From: Phialocephala subalpina | Lineage: Eukaryota > Ascomycota > Leotiomycetes > Helotiales > Mollisiaceae | Assembly: GCA_900073065.1 (NCBI GenBank) | Contig: FJOG01000016.1 | Span: 692,369-756,368, forward strand | Direction: 5' to 3' | DNA length: 64,000 bases | Shown here: piece by piece, positions 1 to 10,460 of the stretch | Layout: each line of letters opens with the position of its first letter | How positions within the stretch are numbered: position 1 is the first letter of the stretch | The notes under the pieces: model-generated | The model's input: only the letters and a program-made list of their open reading frames with translations | The model's database searches: none | Told to the model about the DNA's origin: nothing | Program-made: the position numbers and the translations under genes

Positions 1-759
1 TTCACTTCCTGTACAGAATGCAGACGGAGGAAACAACGGGTATGCTCATACCCAAAATCTCCCATAAAGGTTTCACTGACATTAAAAACAGTGCAACCAA
101 GCCAAAGACCGCCCTTGCAATGTACGTTACCCCCATTCAACTCTTTCAAGGCGCAACTGATCGAAATCTAGAACTGTGCGCGGAGATACCCTCCTGTAAT
201 CTGCACCTATTCCGACAACGCAAGGTTTGGCTCCCGAACTTGGCCCCAAGACACAGCTTCTGACAGCTGTAGTCCTCCGCCAAGCATTGACAGAGTCATC
301 GATCTTCGGGATAGTTTGGCCGCCCAACAGGTCTTGGGGTCGTCTGTTGGCCCGCACCCGTCTTACGTGCAGACATCCCACTCCGATCCCAGCGGCCTTC
401 CTGCGACCACGGCTACCAGCTATTACTCCGTCCCATCTTCTGGGTACTATTCTTCCACTCCAACTGCGAGATCGGATTATGGGACATATCAAGGCGACAG
501 TTCGAGGAGTCAATATAGCAGTCCGGTGTCGACGAGTGCGGGCAGTTATGCAACAGCAGACGCAGGCTACTATCAGAGCAGTGGGGTGGATTACAATTCA
601 GCAGGGTCGCAAAGTGGGTATTATCCGACCACAGATCAACAGCAGGGTTCAGATTGGTACTCTGCCAGTGGTGACCCTGGAGTCTTCGTTGGTGCCACGA
701 CCGCGGAATATTACTACGTAGATCCAGATCCTGACGAGGTGCCATCAACTCGAGGATGA
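1..759 (+). CDS. Zn2Cys6 transcription factor, 5' end missing
   Basis: A DNA-binding nuclear regulator, visible only from just before its zinc cluster. I infer exons 1-39, 92-121 and 172-759; the introns are 52 and 50 bp with GT..AG ends. Joined, they give the six-cysteine pattern C-x2-C-x6-C-x7-C-x2-C-x8-C (CTEC, RRRKQR, C, then PCNNC and later ICTY), which is the fungal binuclear zinc cluster. The middle exon is only 30 nt and carries the linker cysteines. The rest, about 170 residues, is rich in Tyr, Ser and Gly and ends in YYYVDPDPDE before TGA. I see no fungal-TF middle homology domain, so this is a short regulator with a low-complexity tail. The target is unknown. The N-terminus lies left of the window. 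Confidence 0.8.
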
Positions 760-1622
760 TTGCATCCGCATCTGTCTATTCCTATCCTCCTCACCTCTGA
801 TCGAGAAAACTTTCGAAGGAAGGAATGGGCTTGATAGTCTGATCAACACGGCAGCTCAATACGAAACGAATTTACGAATAGAAGGGAAGGGATACGCGAT
901 CGTTGCATTGGAAGGATTTATTGACGGATTCCATTCATTCCAGCCAAAAATGAGATTTTTCAGTTTTCAGCAATTAATGTTACAATGGCGTTCGAAACGG
1001 TTGAGGCTTGCAGCAAGGGCTGCTGAGGAATGTGAGGTGCAAGTAAGCTTAACGACACGGCCAATGATGACGGGCGGTGGGGGTGATTCGTTACCCCGCG
1101 GCCCTGACAGGGGTGCGAGAGGAGGGATATATTTAGCTTGTTGCATTTATTGGGAGCGAGGCGGAGTTCGCTTGGTTTACTGGGTTTCTGGGTTTATTCA
1201 CCTCTTTTGGGTTGGGAGTTTGGAATGTTAGATGTTTGTAATAGATTGTTGTCAGGAGTTGGTAGTGGTTGAGACGAACCTTGAAGGTACCCCTGTATTT
1301 CTGTTCACATGTAGATTTCCTTTAATTTTACCCTTTTAGAATCCTAAGGCGATCCACGCAGGTCCTAATGAGTGAGTCTTCCTTCAAGTTTGTTATTAAT
1401 TACTAGGATCTATCTCCAAGCACCACTTTGCAGCCCATCGAGCGATCCCAGACTTCACGATTACCTCGGCCAAAATCTCCCAATCCATCTCGCACTGCGC
1501 CCTTCAATCGACATCTCGATCCTTTCCACGATTCCTCTTCCGTCTACTCTCCTCCCTCGTCTCCTGCCTCGTGAATCCGAGAACCCGTCTCTCTATCTAC
1601 GGAGACACTGACCGCCGCCCCA
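760..1622. other. Intergenic, convergent 3' ends
   Basis: Lies between two converging genes. Short open frames here (for example 908-1231) have no recognisable product or coding character. I see nothing else. Confidence 0.5.
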
Positions 1623-2810
1623 CTACCCTCTCGCCTTAATAATCTGCTCCACTAAATCCAACCCCGTCATCTTCCTCACCAACCCGTCAAACCACCCAAA
1701 CGGCAAACAACTCGCAATTCTAGCCAAAAAAGCCTCCTCCCCCCTCCAAACAATCGGCGTCTTCCCTTTCAAAATATCGCGGGCAACCCCCTTCGCCCAC
1801 TCCTCCGCCCTCATCCCCTTATCCGTGAACTCATCTTGGGTCAACGCCTTCTCGACAATCGCTCTCGCTGGGCTATATATCGAGTTTTCGGGCAGATGAG
1901 AAGGCAATTTTGATTGCTTCTGATGATTCGTGATGAAGTTTGAGCGTACGATTCCGGTTTTGAGTTCGATGACTGTGATACCGAAAGGAGCTAGTTCTAG
2001 ACGCTGCGAGGTGGAAAACATAGCCATTGCGGCTTTGGAGGCGCCGTAGGCGGATGCGAAAGGGACGGTTGCTACAGATGCGATGGAGGTTCTGGCATGA
2101 TTTCAGCAAATGTTTTATCGTAGGAGAGGGCTTCGGGTTGAGAGCTATCTATGAGCTGAGGCAGATGACGGGCTCCGAGCTTTCATAAAATCAAACCAGA
2201 ACCAATTAAAGTAAGACCTACTGGTTGACGATCATGCCTTTGGACTTGAGCAATAAAGGTAGAAATGCTTGTGTTACGGCGAGGTAGGACCAGACGTTGA
2301 GGTCGAATAGCTTCTTGGCTTCCGGGATGGAGATGTCGGATACCTGTACCGGGAGCCTCGAAGTCAGTAAAGAGAGCTCATATCTTTCCAATGTCTTAAG
2401 AAAGCTGGCACAGGCATGGAATCAACGAACCCAAAGTCCCCAGACTCCCACCCAGCACGCAAACGGGCATTTGATCCAAGAAGGTGACTTACTGGCATCG
2501 TATACCCAGCTCCCGCGTTGTTGATCAGGATATCGAGGCTGGATATTTGGTTGACGCAGGCGGTGATTGAGGGGTCGGATAGGACATCGAGGGTCATGGT
2601 TTCGATGCCGAGTGAGGTGAGGTGTGCCATTTTTGAGGGGGTGCGAGCTGTGGCGTAGACGTGTAGACCGGCTTCATCTAGTTATCGAATTAGTATTTCC
2701 TGTTCAAGTAGATTTGAAGGAAGAAACTCACGAAGGGCAATTGCGAGAGCAGCTCCTAGGCCACCATTTGAGCAGCCTGTAATGAGGACTGTTCGTTTGG
2801 GGATGGCCAT
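1623..2810 (-). CDS. Short-chain dehydrogenase, AYR1-like (1-acyl-DHAP reductase type)
   Basis: NADPH-dependent short-chain reductase. The closest family I recognise is yeast Ayr1, which reduces 1-acyl-dihydroxyacetone phosphate on ER and lipid-droplet membranes. Exons on the minus strand: 2810-2732, 2677-2493, 2343-2222, 2091-1623; 284 residues, the usual family size. The nucleotide-binding motif is TGCSNGGLG near residue 10, NNAGAG follows in exon 2, and the catalytic YxxxK is in SAYGASKAAM in exon 4. The start at 2810 was chosen because MAIPKRTVLITG places the Rossmann motif at the usual depth; an ATG 18 codons upstream only adds an unlikely leader. The exact substrate cannot be told from sequence. 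Confidence 0.85.
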
Positions 2811-3674
2811 TTTCAATAGAAATTGTGAAATCGAAGAATGGAGGAAATAGGGAAGGCCATGCAAAACGGTTTGAACTTGTCAGATAACTTGGGAGAAGCT
2901 ATTATATCTTCAAGTGCGTTGTGCCTCGGGACAATTTCCACAGCGCAAGGGTGAACTGATGGGCACAGTTTTTACTGGTTGAACCCACAGCCTATCTAGG
3001 TATATATCCAAACAAGAAACCAACTCGTGACGGAAGGTCCAGGAGTTGACAAATGTCACTGAATATCAACTGCGATACCTTGATACGGAATAGAAAATGC
3101 CTGAAAGCGGTCCTCGCTTGAGGGGCTTTCCCCCTGAGTCGGTTCGTCTTTATACCCGAACATGACTCGAGTAAGCTTTATTGACCCGAGGCCGACTTCC
3201 TTCAATACATATCAACACCCCCAAGCACTCGATACTTGTAAAGGGACACGATTAGAAACTCAGCAATGATTGCAGTAATCTGCAAGTAAACGGGCGAGCA
3301 TTGCTCCGACGGAAAGATGATAGAATCCGACTACATTTCTCAGAACTCCGGCGTATTGCGTTCGCTTGCTCGCAAACTTCGCGAATCAAATACTTCCTCG
3401 AACAAAGTCTTCAGTTCATGCTTCAAACCACTCGGTAGAGCGCGAGTCGAACTTGAACTGAAATGTCGCGAATCAAGAGGGCGGATGACCTCCTCCAAGC
3501 TCCAAGCTTTGGAAATGCGAATGAAAAACAGCGCCCGACAAACGAGGGGAGGAAAGCATGAAGCCACCTACCTAGGAGCTCAACAGCCTTAACGACGGCC
3601 AACGAGCAGAGGAGAGAGCATTTACATCAGTGTTTGAAAGTATCTCGAAACCTACTTCGTTCCGTAGCTCGAAC
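2811..3674. other. Intergenic, no gene seen
   Basis: Promoter side of the AYR1-like gene and 3' side of the amidotransferase gene. The small overlapping frames at 3317-3592 are mutual shadows on both strands with no family resemblance. Confidence 0.5.
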
Positions 3675-4397
3675 TCATTCCTTGACCCACCTCAAAAGCC
3701 TCTCCCAAATCTTCACCCCATCATGCTCCAAACCCGCACTCTCCACCAATCCTGCCTTCTTCTCATCGCCCAACCCCATATACTTCGGCGTAGTGTCGAT
3801 AAACTCCCTCGCCAATGTAGCATTCAACTCTGGGTGCCCTTGGAAAGTGATTATAGTGTTGGCCTTGTTGACAAAACTTTGGTTCCCCTCCGCTAAAGCT
3901 ACAAACTCCTCTGCCGGACTCTTAATCTCCCTCCGATGGAATTCGTGTATCTGCAATTTCCCATTTGATGCGAAAGGGAACATCTCTTTGCCTTTAGGAG
4001 TAAGGATTATCGTATGTACTCCAATCTCAGGCCCCTCCATATTCCCGACCTTCCCACCGAAAGAGGCGGATATCGTTTGATGTCCCCAGCATATTCCTAC
4101 AATCTTCTGTTTGGGCTGTTCTGCGACTGTGGTTCGTAGATAATTCTGCAGCTTCAAAACCCAAGGGTCTGAACCCATTGGGTCTGCCGTTCCACCTGAG
4201 AGGACGATGAGGTCGTAGGCATTCGGGTCGGGATGTATCTGCGCGACGATCGGGTCGTAGAAGGTTACCGATGGGATTTCGTAGCCTTCGATTGAGGAGG
4301 CGGCGGATGTAAGGACAGATGTGAAGGAGTCGCGGATCAGAGGGGTGTTGGGAGATGCGAGGCCGTTCATAAGAACAGCGACTTTGAGAGTCGTCAT
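3675..4397 (-). CDS. Class I glutamine amidotransferase-like protein
   Basis: Single-exon protein of 240 residues with the triad-type GATase1 fold. The nucleophile elbow is GICWGHQ (Cys103), and the His/Glu pair sits in FQGHPE (His188, Glu190). This is the stand-alone fungal type, related to the amidotransferase half of GMP synthase but without a synthetase domain; in this family the glutaminase substrate is often a gamma-glutamyl compound rather than a synthetase partner. No signal peptide or membrane segment is seen, so it is probably cytosolic. Start MTTLKVAVLMNG is the first ATG and gives the expected first beta strand. The molecular substrate is not determined. Confidence 0.85.
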   Translation of the reverse strand: MTTLKVAVLMNGLASPNTPLIRDSFTSVLTSAASSIEGYEIPSVTFYDPIVAQIHPDPNAYDLIVLSGGTADPMGSDPWVLKLQNYLRTTVAEQPKQKIVGICWGHQTISASFGGKVGNMEGPEIGVHTIILTPKGKEMFPFASNGKLQIHEFHRREIKSPAEEFVALAEGNQSFVNKANTIITFQGHPELNATLAREFIDTTPKYMGLGDEKKAGLVESAGLEHDGVKIWERLLRWVKE

Positions 4398-5012
4398 GGT
4401 GGGTGGTTGCTTGTGCTTACGCAGCGCGACTGGCTTCGTGAGTTCTTCATCGTGTTGCTCAATACATGTCCTCTTAAGGTTCTGTCAAGGGTGGGAGAAA
4501 GGATAGACTCTTGTTGTTCGTCGTTCTGGGAGAGTGGGAGGAGGACAAAGGTGGGAGAGCGCTGGCGGACAGAAATCCGAAGCCTGAAAATCCGTGGCCC
4601 GTGCTCTTACCACTGGTTTTCATCTCCCCTCGGCCATGACCTCCCTTTTCTTATGCAACATTCTACCCTCAAACGTCTCTTCGCGATGCTAATATTTTTG
4701 ATTACATTTTGTAGCCCTGTGCCTATTATATGCCCTGTATCGCCTAAGTCTCTCTGTTCTTAGCTTGAGCAACCTGACGGCTCGAGAGCCTCTATCCTAC
4801 TACATACATTACTTCATCACACCTCGCCTGTTTCTTTTGCTCTCAGTACTCCTTATCCCTGGAATAGCCATAGACTCATCAGATGTCGCAGTGCACAATA
4901 GTCCACGGTCGTTGTGTAACGACTGCTTCATGAGTCTAGCACTCGGGTTGATTTGCAAAATGCTGGACTAGAAACTGCGGGTCAGACTGTCTTCCGTTCC
5001 TTCCATTCATGT
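4398..5012. other. Intergenic, no gene seen
   Basis: Pyrimidine-rich upstream region of the amidotransferase gene and 3' end of the oxygenase gene. No convincing coding frame, RNA gene or repeat was found. Confidence 0.5.
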
Positions 5013-5851
5013 TCAAGTCTCCTCATCGGTGCCTCTGAACTTTTCACTCAATGGGCCTTGTCTTGTCCAGATATTCATTCCCAGCTTCGATCCACTCGTC
5101 ACAGGTAGTCCTGCATGAATCGTCGCTGGATCACCGCTTCCGTCTTCATTCAAGTTTTGCCAGAATACAGCATTCCCTGGAATAGGCTTGAATGTTACGC
5201 CGTTTTCGTATGGTTCATCACAATCCACGAACTCGCACCACCGCTCATCATATGGTGAATTCAGGATTGGGAAATTCGTTCCTCCTCCAGTCAAATTTCC
5301 TGCAGCAACATATACGAAGAACGATGAGAGTCGATTGCCCCCAACTTCAGATGTCATCCGTTCTGGTGATTCGAACCAGTCCGTGTGCAGATGGTACTTC
5401 TCGCCAGTGCCATACTGGACAAGCTGGAGAGGCTCAAGATGGGTGCGTGGTGTGTCGAAGCCTTGGAAGGCGAGCGCACGAGACTCGATACAGCGGACTA
5501 TCGAATCTCGAGGGACTGTTGTCGATCGGGATGTTCGGGTTTGTCGATGACCTTCTTCTCCAGATTCATCGGCGACAGCAGATCGAGCGAATGTGCCTTT
5601 CCTGCTTGGAGTCAGTGAAGGCAGATGCTAGAAGAACGACATTCTTACGTCACTTCTTGAAGATGCGACCTTTCGTCAGGTGTCAGGAAGTTTGAGATAT
5701 AGATGACGAGGGGTGTTTTCGAAAACAGATGAATGTTGTACGGAGGATGTGTACATTCTTTGCTAGAGAGAGGTACTTGTGGAACACTTCCTGGAGAGCA
5801 GCTAACAATGCCTGCTAGGAACGAAATTATGGCAAAGCTGCTAGACTTCAT
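5013..5851 (-). CDS. Secreted prolyl 4-hydroxylase-like 2OG-Fe(II) oxygenase
   Basis: Exons 5851-5649 and 5601-5013 (47-bp intron) give 263 residues. A signal peptide is likely at the start (MKSSSFAIISFLAGIVSC). The P4Hc domain fills the second half: the iron ligands are His and Asp in YHLHTDWF and the distal His in TIHAGLPV, and the 2-oxoglutarate-binding Lys is in SGSKLGMNIW. Such enzymes hydroxylate proline or similar residues using 2-oxoglutarate, O2 and Fe(II). The leader points to the secretory pathway, but the C-terminus (TDEET) is not a classical retention signal. The substrate is unknown. Two copies of a 13-bp inverted repeat lie in its upstream region. Confidence 0.8.
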
Positions 5852-6523
5852 GATTGAGTGTTGATTACAATATTGGAGAAAATTGCTTTCTTGCGAAGAG
5901 GAGAGATTCAAAACGGGGAAAACAGGACGAGACAGCAATCTCCTTGTGGATGCCAACGGCACACAGACCATGGATCCAAAGCTTCCTTCACAATATCCAG
6001 CAATCAGATCAGATCATCTGAAGCGCCATGCAGGAGCATGTCATGCCGCAACCCCATAATCTCAACAATCAGATCATCTGATCCGAGCCAGGGCACCAAT
6101 ACGAGACTCGGAAGAATTGAGGCAAAAGGCATATCGCAGCATTGTGAAGCAAGAATGTTCCACGATGCGGCATGACAGGTGCTTGACCGAATGTCAATCC
6201 CTGTAATTTCAAGCGCCGAGGCGTCTGAAGCCCCTGTAACTCACGCCACAGGGGTCTTCGGCTCGCTCCAGCTCCCCTGCGGCCTGCCAAATTCCATAGC
6301 ATCAATGTCTTGAGAGTTGACGAGTGTCTAATTTCTGATTAAGAGCATCTTAAGTTGTTTGCATCCTTCTTATTGATCTTTTTGGTTTCTTGGAATTTCA
6401 TGTTCGGTTTACAGGAAAGCATTCTGACAACAAATTGTCATCGGAGAATTCCAAGGATCCTCAATTAAAGTTACCCCGCCACGGTCAAAGCCCACTATCA
6501 GACTGAACCCGAGAGGAAGAAAC
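5852..6523. other. Divergent promoter region
   Basis: Shared upstream region of the oxygenase gene (minus) and the PDI-like gene (plus). Apart from the paired inverted repeats entered separately, no gene is seen. Confidence 0.5.
6009..6081. promoter_or_regulatory. Paired 13-bp inverted repeats upstream of the oxygenase gene
   Basis: TCAGATCATCTGA (half-sites TCAGAT and ATCTGA around one base) occurs at 6009-6021 and again at 6069-6081, exactly 60 bp apart. They lie about 160 and 220 bp upstream of the ATG at 5851. The symmetry suits a dimeric regulator, but no known factor is assigned. Confidence 0.35.
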
Positions 6524-7883
6524 ATGTTGCCCAGAAATTTGCTCATTTGCATTCTTGATCTCATTGCAGCAAGAACAGCTTTAGGATGGAGTCATGTCTC
6601 GAAGTCACGATTCGAATCAATCACAAAGGACCGTGACCTTGCTTTGGTAGCCTGTAAGTTTCCTGCATTTGGAACCTACAAGCATTGACTGAAGAGAGGA
6701 GCTGACCAGACTCGTAGTCGTTGATGTGAGCGCGCTCTGATCTTTTCTAGTTAGAAATTGACTAACGCTCTGTTTTCTCAATAGCCTAAGACGTAAGTTC
6801 TCTCGAATTCTACAGCAAGCAAGTAATCCTGATGTGTAACGCAGAGAAGGCAGCAAAGCCCTAGAAGCAGAATGGCTCTCTGCAACCTCGCAGACAAGCC
6901 AAAACCTGTTCAGCATTGACTGTACCATTGAAGCCGATCTCTGCACACAGTATGACGTGGCGTCATTCCCAGCCATCCGTCTTCTGAAAGGTAGTGAGAG
7001 TATCATGCGATACAAAGGTCCTCGAAAAGCTTCTGAGTAAGTCTCTGGGACCTTCCCAATCGCAAGTGCACCTTGGATCTAACAACTTCCAGAATCATAC
7101 ACTTCCTCCACAGAGCAGCAACACCAACCATCTCCCTCGTCGACCAGAAAAACATCACGACCTTCACCTCTTCCGACAAGACCGTCTTCATCGCCTACAC
7201 GGCACCCGAAGACCACCACCTCCAATCCACATTCGCCGCTCTCGCATCCCGAAACCACGATAAATACGCCTTCGGCATCGCAACAGACTCTAATCTCGCA
7301 AAGTTGGCCGGAATCTCACTTCCTAGCATTGTATGTGTGAAACCCGGTGAAGGAGAGCAAGAAGTTCTGTCTGGCCGAGCGGGAATTGATGCTATGGAGA
7401 GATTCATCGAGACTGCAACCGCGCCGACGATTGGGGAGTTCACAAGGAGGAATGAGATGAAGTATATGAAGGTGCCTTCCCCTGACCACTTCCCTAACCC
7501 ATCCTACTTAGATGCTCAAAAAATTACAGGCCGGCAAATCACTCGTCTACTTCTTCGCCGCCACCCCAGCTGAGCGAGACGCCTACAAAGCGTCTCTCAA
7601 ACCCGTAGCAAAGAAGTACAAAGAGTACCTCAATTTCGTGACAGTCGATGCCGTGGAGTATGGACATATGCTTCCAGCTCTCGGCCATGCGAAGGGATCG
7701 GTGCCTGCTGTATCGGTGTTTAATCCTATGTATGGACAGGTGTTTCCTTTCGCGAAGGGAAAGAAGATTTCGGCGGAGAGTATGGAGGGATTTGTGTTGG
7801 ATATTGTGCAGGGGAAGGTGCAACCCTGGACGGCTGGTGGTGGACAGCGGGAGAGGGTGGGGATTGTGCATGATGAGATGTGA
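6524..7883 (+). CDS. PDI-related ER protein lacking the CxxC active site
   Basis: Thioredoxin-fold protein of the protein disulfide isomerase family, 362 residues. Inferred exons: 6524-6653, 6718-6725, 6785-6792, 6845-7036, 7093-7471, 7512-7883. Two consecutive exons are only 8 nt long; they are needed to keep the frame and give LVAFVDPKTEGSKALEAEW. In ordinary PDIs the matching stretch is APWCGHCK, so both redox cysteines are absent. Other family marks remain: a signal peptide (MLPRNLLICIL), FPAIRLLKG with the cis-proline region, and a second thioredoxin-like region. The C-terminus is HDEM, one residue from the fungal ER signal HDEL. I infer an ER chaperone-like or binding role, not disulfide exchange. 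The microexons decide the cysteine question and should be confirmed by cDNA. Confidence 0.72.
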
Positions 7884-8569
7884 GGGTGAGGGTGAGATGT
7901 GGCAGCCAGGGATGGGATATTATAAAACCATAGTTTGTGTTATTTGAAGCTGTTGATCTTCCTTCTAGCCCTCTAGTGCCGCTTCTCCGACTGCGATGCT
8001 CGATGAAAGCTCGTCGTCTTGCCAGCCACGTGCAGGTATCATTTTCCATCTCGGAAAGCACCCCAAGACCACATCTCAAAGCCAAGAAGTACCAAGCAAG
8101 CTTGAAGTCAGAGATCAAGACAAGCTTAAATGTCTTGCCGTTATCCGGAATCAAAATTAGCAATTCTTGCCTCAAAAGAGTGGACCTCCATGAAGCGGCA
8201 CAGACCCCCGCCTCAAATGCACTCCACAACCACCTGCATCGTCTGACATCTCACCCAACCTCAAATCCAACGACACACCTTGACATCCGATCTCATGATC
8301 TCGAAACTCGCCAATTCCTTGGACACAGCGGCAAAATAATGGATCAGACACCCGCCGCTAGGCACTCTAACTTTCCGACGAATCTGAAACTTCATGCTTC
8401 CCCGCAATTTGAGCCTGAGCTCGAGCGTTCAGGGGTTCGCCTGACTTCAATTCCGATCACAACACCGAGGATGAGTTCACACGAAAGAGAGTTTCAATGC
8501 TAAGGTAGATTCAGTTAAGTTTAGCTGGGCTGTTGAATGATTCCGCATGGTCTGAGTTGTTTGCATTAT
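7884..8569. other. Intergenic, no gene seen
   Basis: Long open frames on both strands (7937-8503 plus, 7726-8229 minus) overlap each other and show no domain, natural hydrophobic pattern or plausible start. I treat the stretch as non-coding. Confidence 0.45.
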
Positions 8570-9478
8570 CTAAAGTGGTGACTTTAGAAGCACAGCATCA
8601 TCAAGAGTAGTCCGCTGTATCTTGCTGCTCTCCCACAGATTCTCCAATGCCCACGCGCGCTTCAATATAAAGAGATGGATGAGATGTATCGCATAACTGT
8701 AGTAGTTCTTCACGTCTGACTCGCTCCGCAGTCTGAGGGCAAGCGCTTCCAGTTCAGCCTGTGAGCCTGCACGAACCAATTCGACATCGACACCCTTGAC
8801 TTTCCCGTACATGTCCGCCAATTTCTTGGACGCTTGACTGCCCACTCCTGAAAGAGAAACATCCACCATTCCCCTGCTTCACACCTTCATCATCGAGAAC
8901 TTCCAAAGTAAAATCAGCGGCGTTGCGCATACTCGTCCAATCAACCTTCATATCAGGACTGTCCCAGTACCTGATTTTCTTGCCGGTACCATCCTCCTTT
9001 TCCACCACCGGGAAGCAGGTGAATTCAAACAATCACTCGGCAAACACACCGATGAAAAGGTAAACCGGTTTAATCGAGCTGCTCAGTTCAGCCTGGCGCT
9101 TGAAAGAAATATTCGCATCGTAGTGCTCGAAGTCCCCGAGACGGATCTTGGTCCAGTCGTTATTCCACGTCGACGAAACGAAGATTTTGATTCCAGCTCT
9201 CTCAGCGGCCCTCAGAAGGAGTGACTGGGCGTCGAGTTCGAGTTCGGGATCTGATTTAAGTGGGGAAATCACGGCGTCTACGCCGCGACATGCTTTGTCG
9301 ATGCGATTGTGTCGCAGTAGACTTTTTGCGAGGCGAAGGACTCGATGCGAGAAGTGATGTCAGGTGCTAGGGACTTTGAGCTTCGGCCTAGCCCACGAAC
9401 TGTGTGTCCGTGGGCCAAGGCAGAGGCTGCAAGGTACTAGCCGAGGGTAACAGTTATGCCGACAATTAGGATTAGCAT
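8570..9478 (-). pseudogene. Decayed NmrA-like / NAD(P)-binding protein gene
   Basis: The remains read as an NmrA/isoflavone-reductase-like protein: MLILIVGITVTLG, then KIFVSSTWNNDW, then KIRYWDSPDMKVDWTS. The frame is broken repeatedly. TAG at 9437-9439 follows LG, where the family has a Gln or similar residue. There is a frameshift between about 9272 and 9300, a TGA at 9033-9035 (probably a former Trp codon, FAE-stop-LFEF), and a +1 shift near 8869 (VKQG to MVDVSLSG). Both stops can be explained by C:G to T:A changes. NmrA-like proteins bind NAD(P) and act as redox sensors or reductases; this copy should make no such product. Confidence 0.7.
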
Positions 9479-10057
9479 TGTTGAGAGCTGAAAAGTTCGA
9501 TTTGGATCCGAAGAGGTAGGTGGACGGTGTTGATGAGGAGTATTGGTTGGGTTATAACCACAGGTGCAAACCCATCTCGTCTTTTATGTTTGAATTCACA
9601 AGATGATAAAATCCAGAGCTGGCGGAAAATATTGGTGATTGGTAAGTCACTGACTCGTTTCAAACTCAATCTTTGACGTTTATACGATTCATTATCTGAA
9701 TTGTCATGCCAGCAGGGGTCACAGTATTCGAACTACGATGCTCAAAATATAGCAGTTTCGAGGGCTCGCTAACGGTAGATTTGTCAAGAGTAATGGAAGG
9801 ATTTCAAGTGCTAAAAGAGGCTCACGAGGTGCAATGACTCTCGAGCCAAGAGAGATGCTTTTCCTGAGGAATGTATGGTCAAGACTTATGATGCAACAAC
9901 TAATCTGCTTGGTATGTGGCAGCCTGCCTGATTTCCGCGACTAAGTTCGGCCGAGCCGGGTCGGGTCGGGTAGAAATACCCCTCCGCCGACGGATCATGT
10001 TGTTTTACCGAAGAAATACCAGGGTCCTGTCTCTGAAAGTCGTACTTGGTATCATCC
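9479..10057. other. Intergenic, no gene seen
   Basis: No complete gene. Frames toward the right end may continue the transporter scrap beside it, but I cannot support any boundary. Confidence 0.4.
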
Positions 10058-10243
10058 TCAATGCTTCCTAGGACTAAAGTCGGGAAATGAGCCATCGAGG
10101 GCTTTCCGGTGCGTGGTTTCAGCAATCAACGAGGCATCAGAAGCACTGATCAGAACACTACCAGCGCCAATGATTCCCCGAGAAACGAAAAACATGGGCA
10201 AATTGAACGCAGGGGCTTGAGGTACAGCGCTAATATCAGACAC
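10058..10243 (-). pseudogene. Fragment of a sugar-transporter-like MFS gene
   Basis: About 55 readable residues, FNLPMFFVSRGIIGAG then SLIAETTHRKALDGSF, look like the segment of fungal sugar/lactose permeases that spans membrane helix 4 and the ELAHPKxR loop. The frame fails just after this, and what might follow (FPTLVLGSIEDD) lies in another frame at about 10085. No other transmembrane helices of the 12 expected were found nearby. I read it as a relic. It is short, so the family call is tentative. Confidence 0.4.
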
Positions 10244-10460
10244 AAAAGTCTAGCTATTTCTATGTCTGCTCGATGGCCGAAGCAATCACTTCGGCCGAAA
10301 ATTCCAGGAGTCGTTTTCGGACTTTAATTTGAAGGCAGACATTTAGCATTTCCTTTTGTATTCAACTATAAAGTGTGAGAGCCCATCCATGGATTTCCAG
10401 TCTAATAGACACTTATTTGTTCTTCACCAAAAGGAATATCACTAGCTCACCTCTTTCAAA

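Noticed and set aside
908..1231. 107-codon frame after the first gene
   Set aside because: No domain, weak coding character, and probably 3' untranslated DNA.
5366..5378. GATTCGAACC resembling a tRNA B-box
   Set aside because: It lies in the coding exon of the oxygenase (DWFESPE), and no A-box or cloverleaf fits around it.
7937..8503. Open frame of 188 codons on the plus strand
   Set aside because: No recognisable domain, a rival frame of similar length on the other strand, and amino-acid use that looks random.
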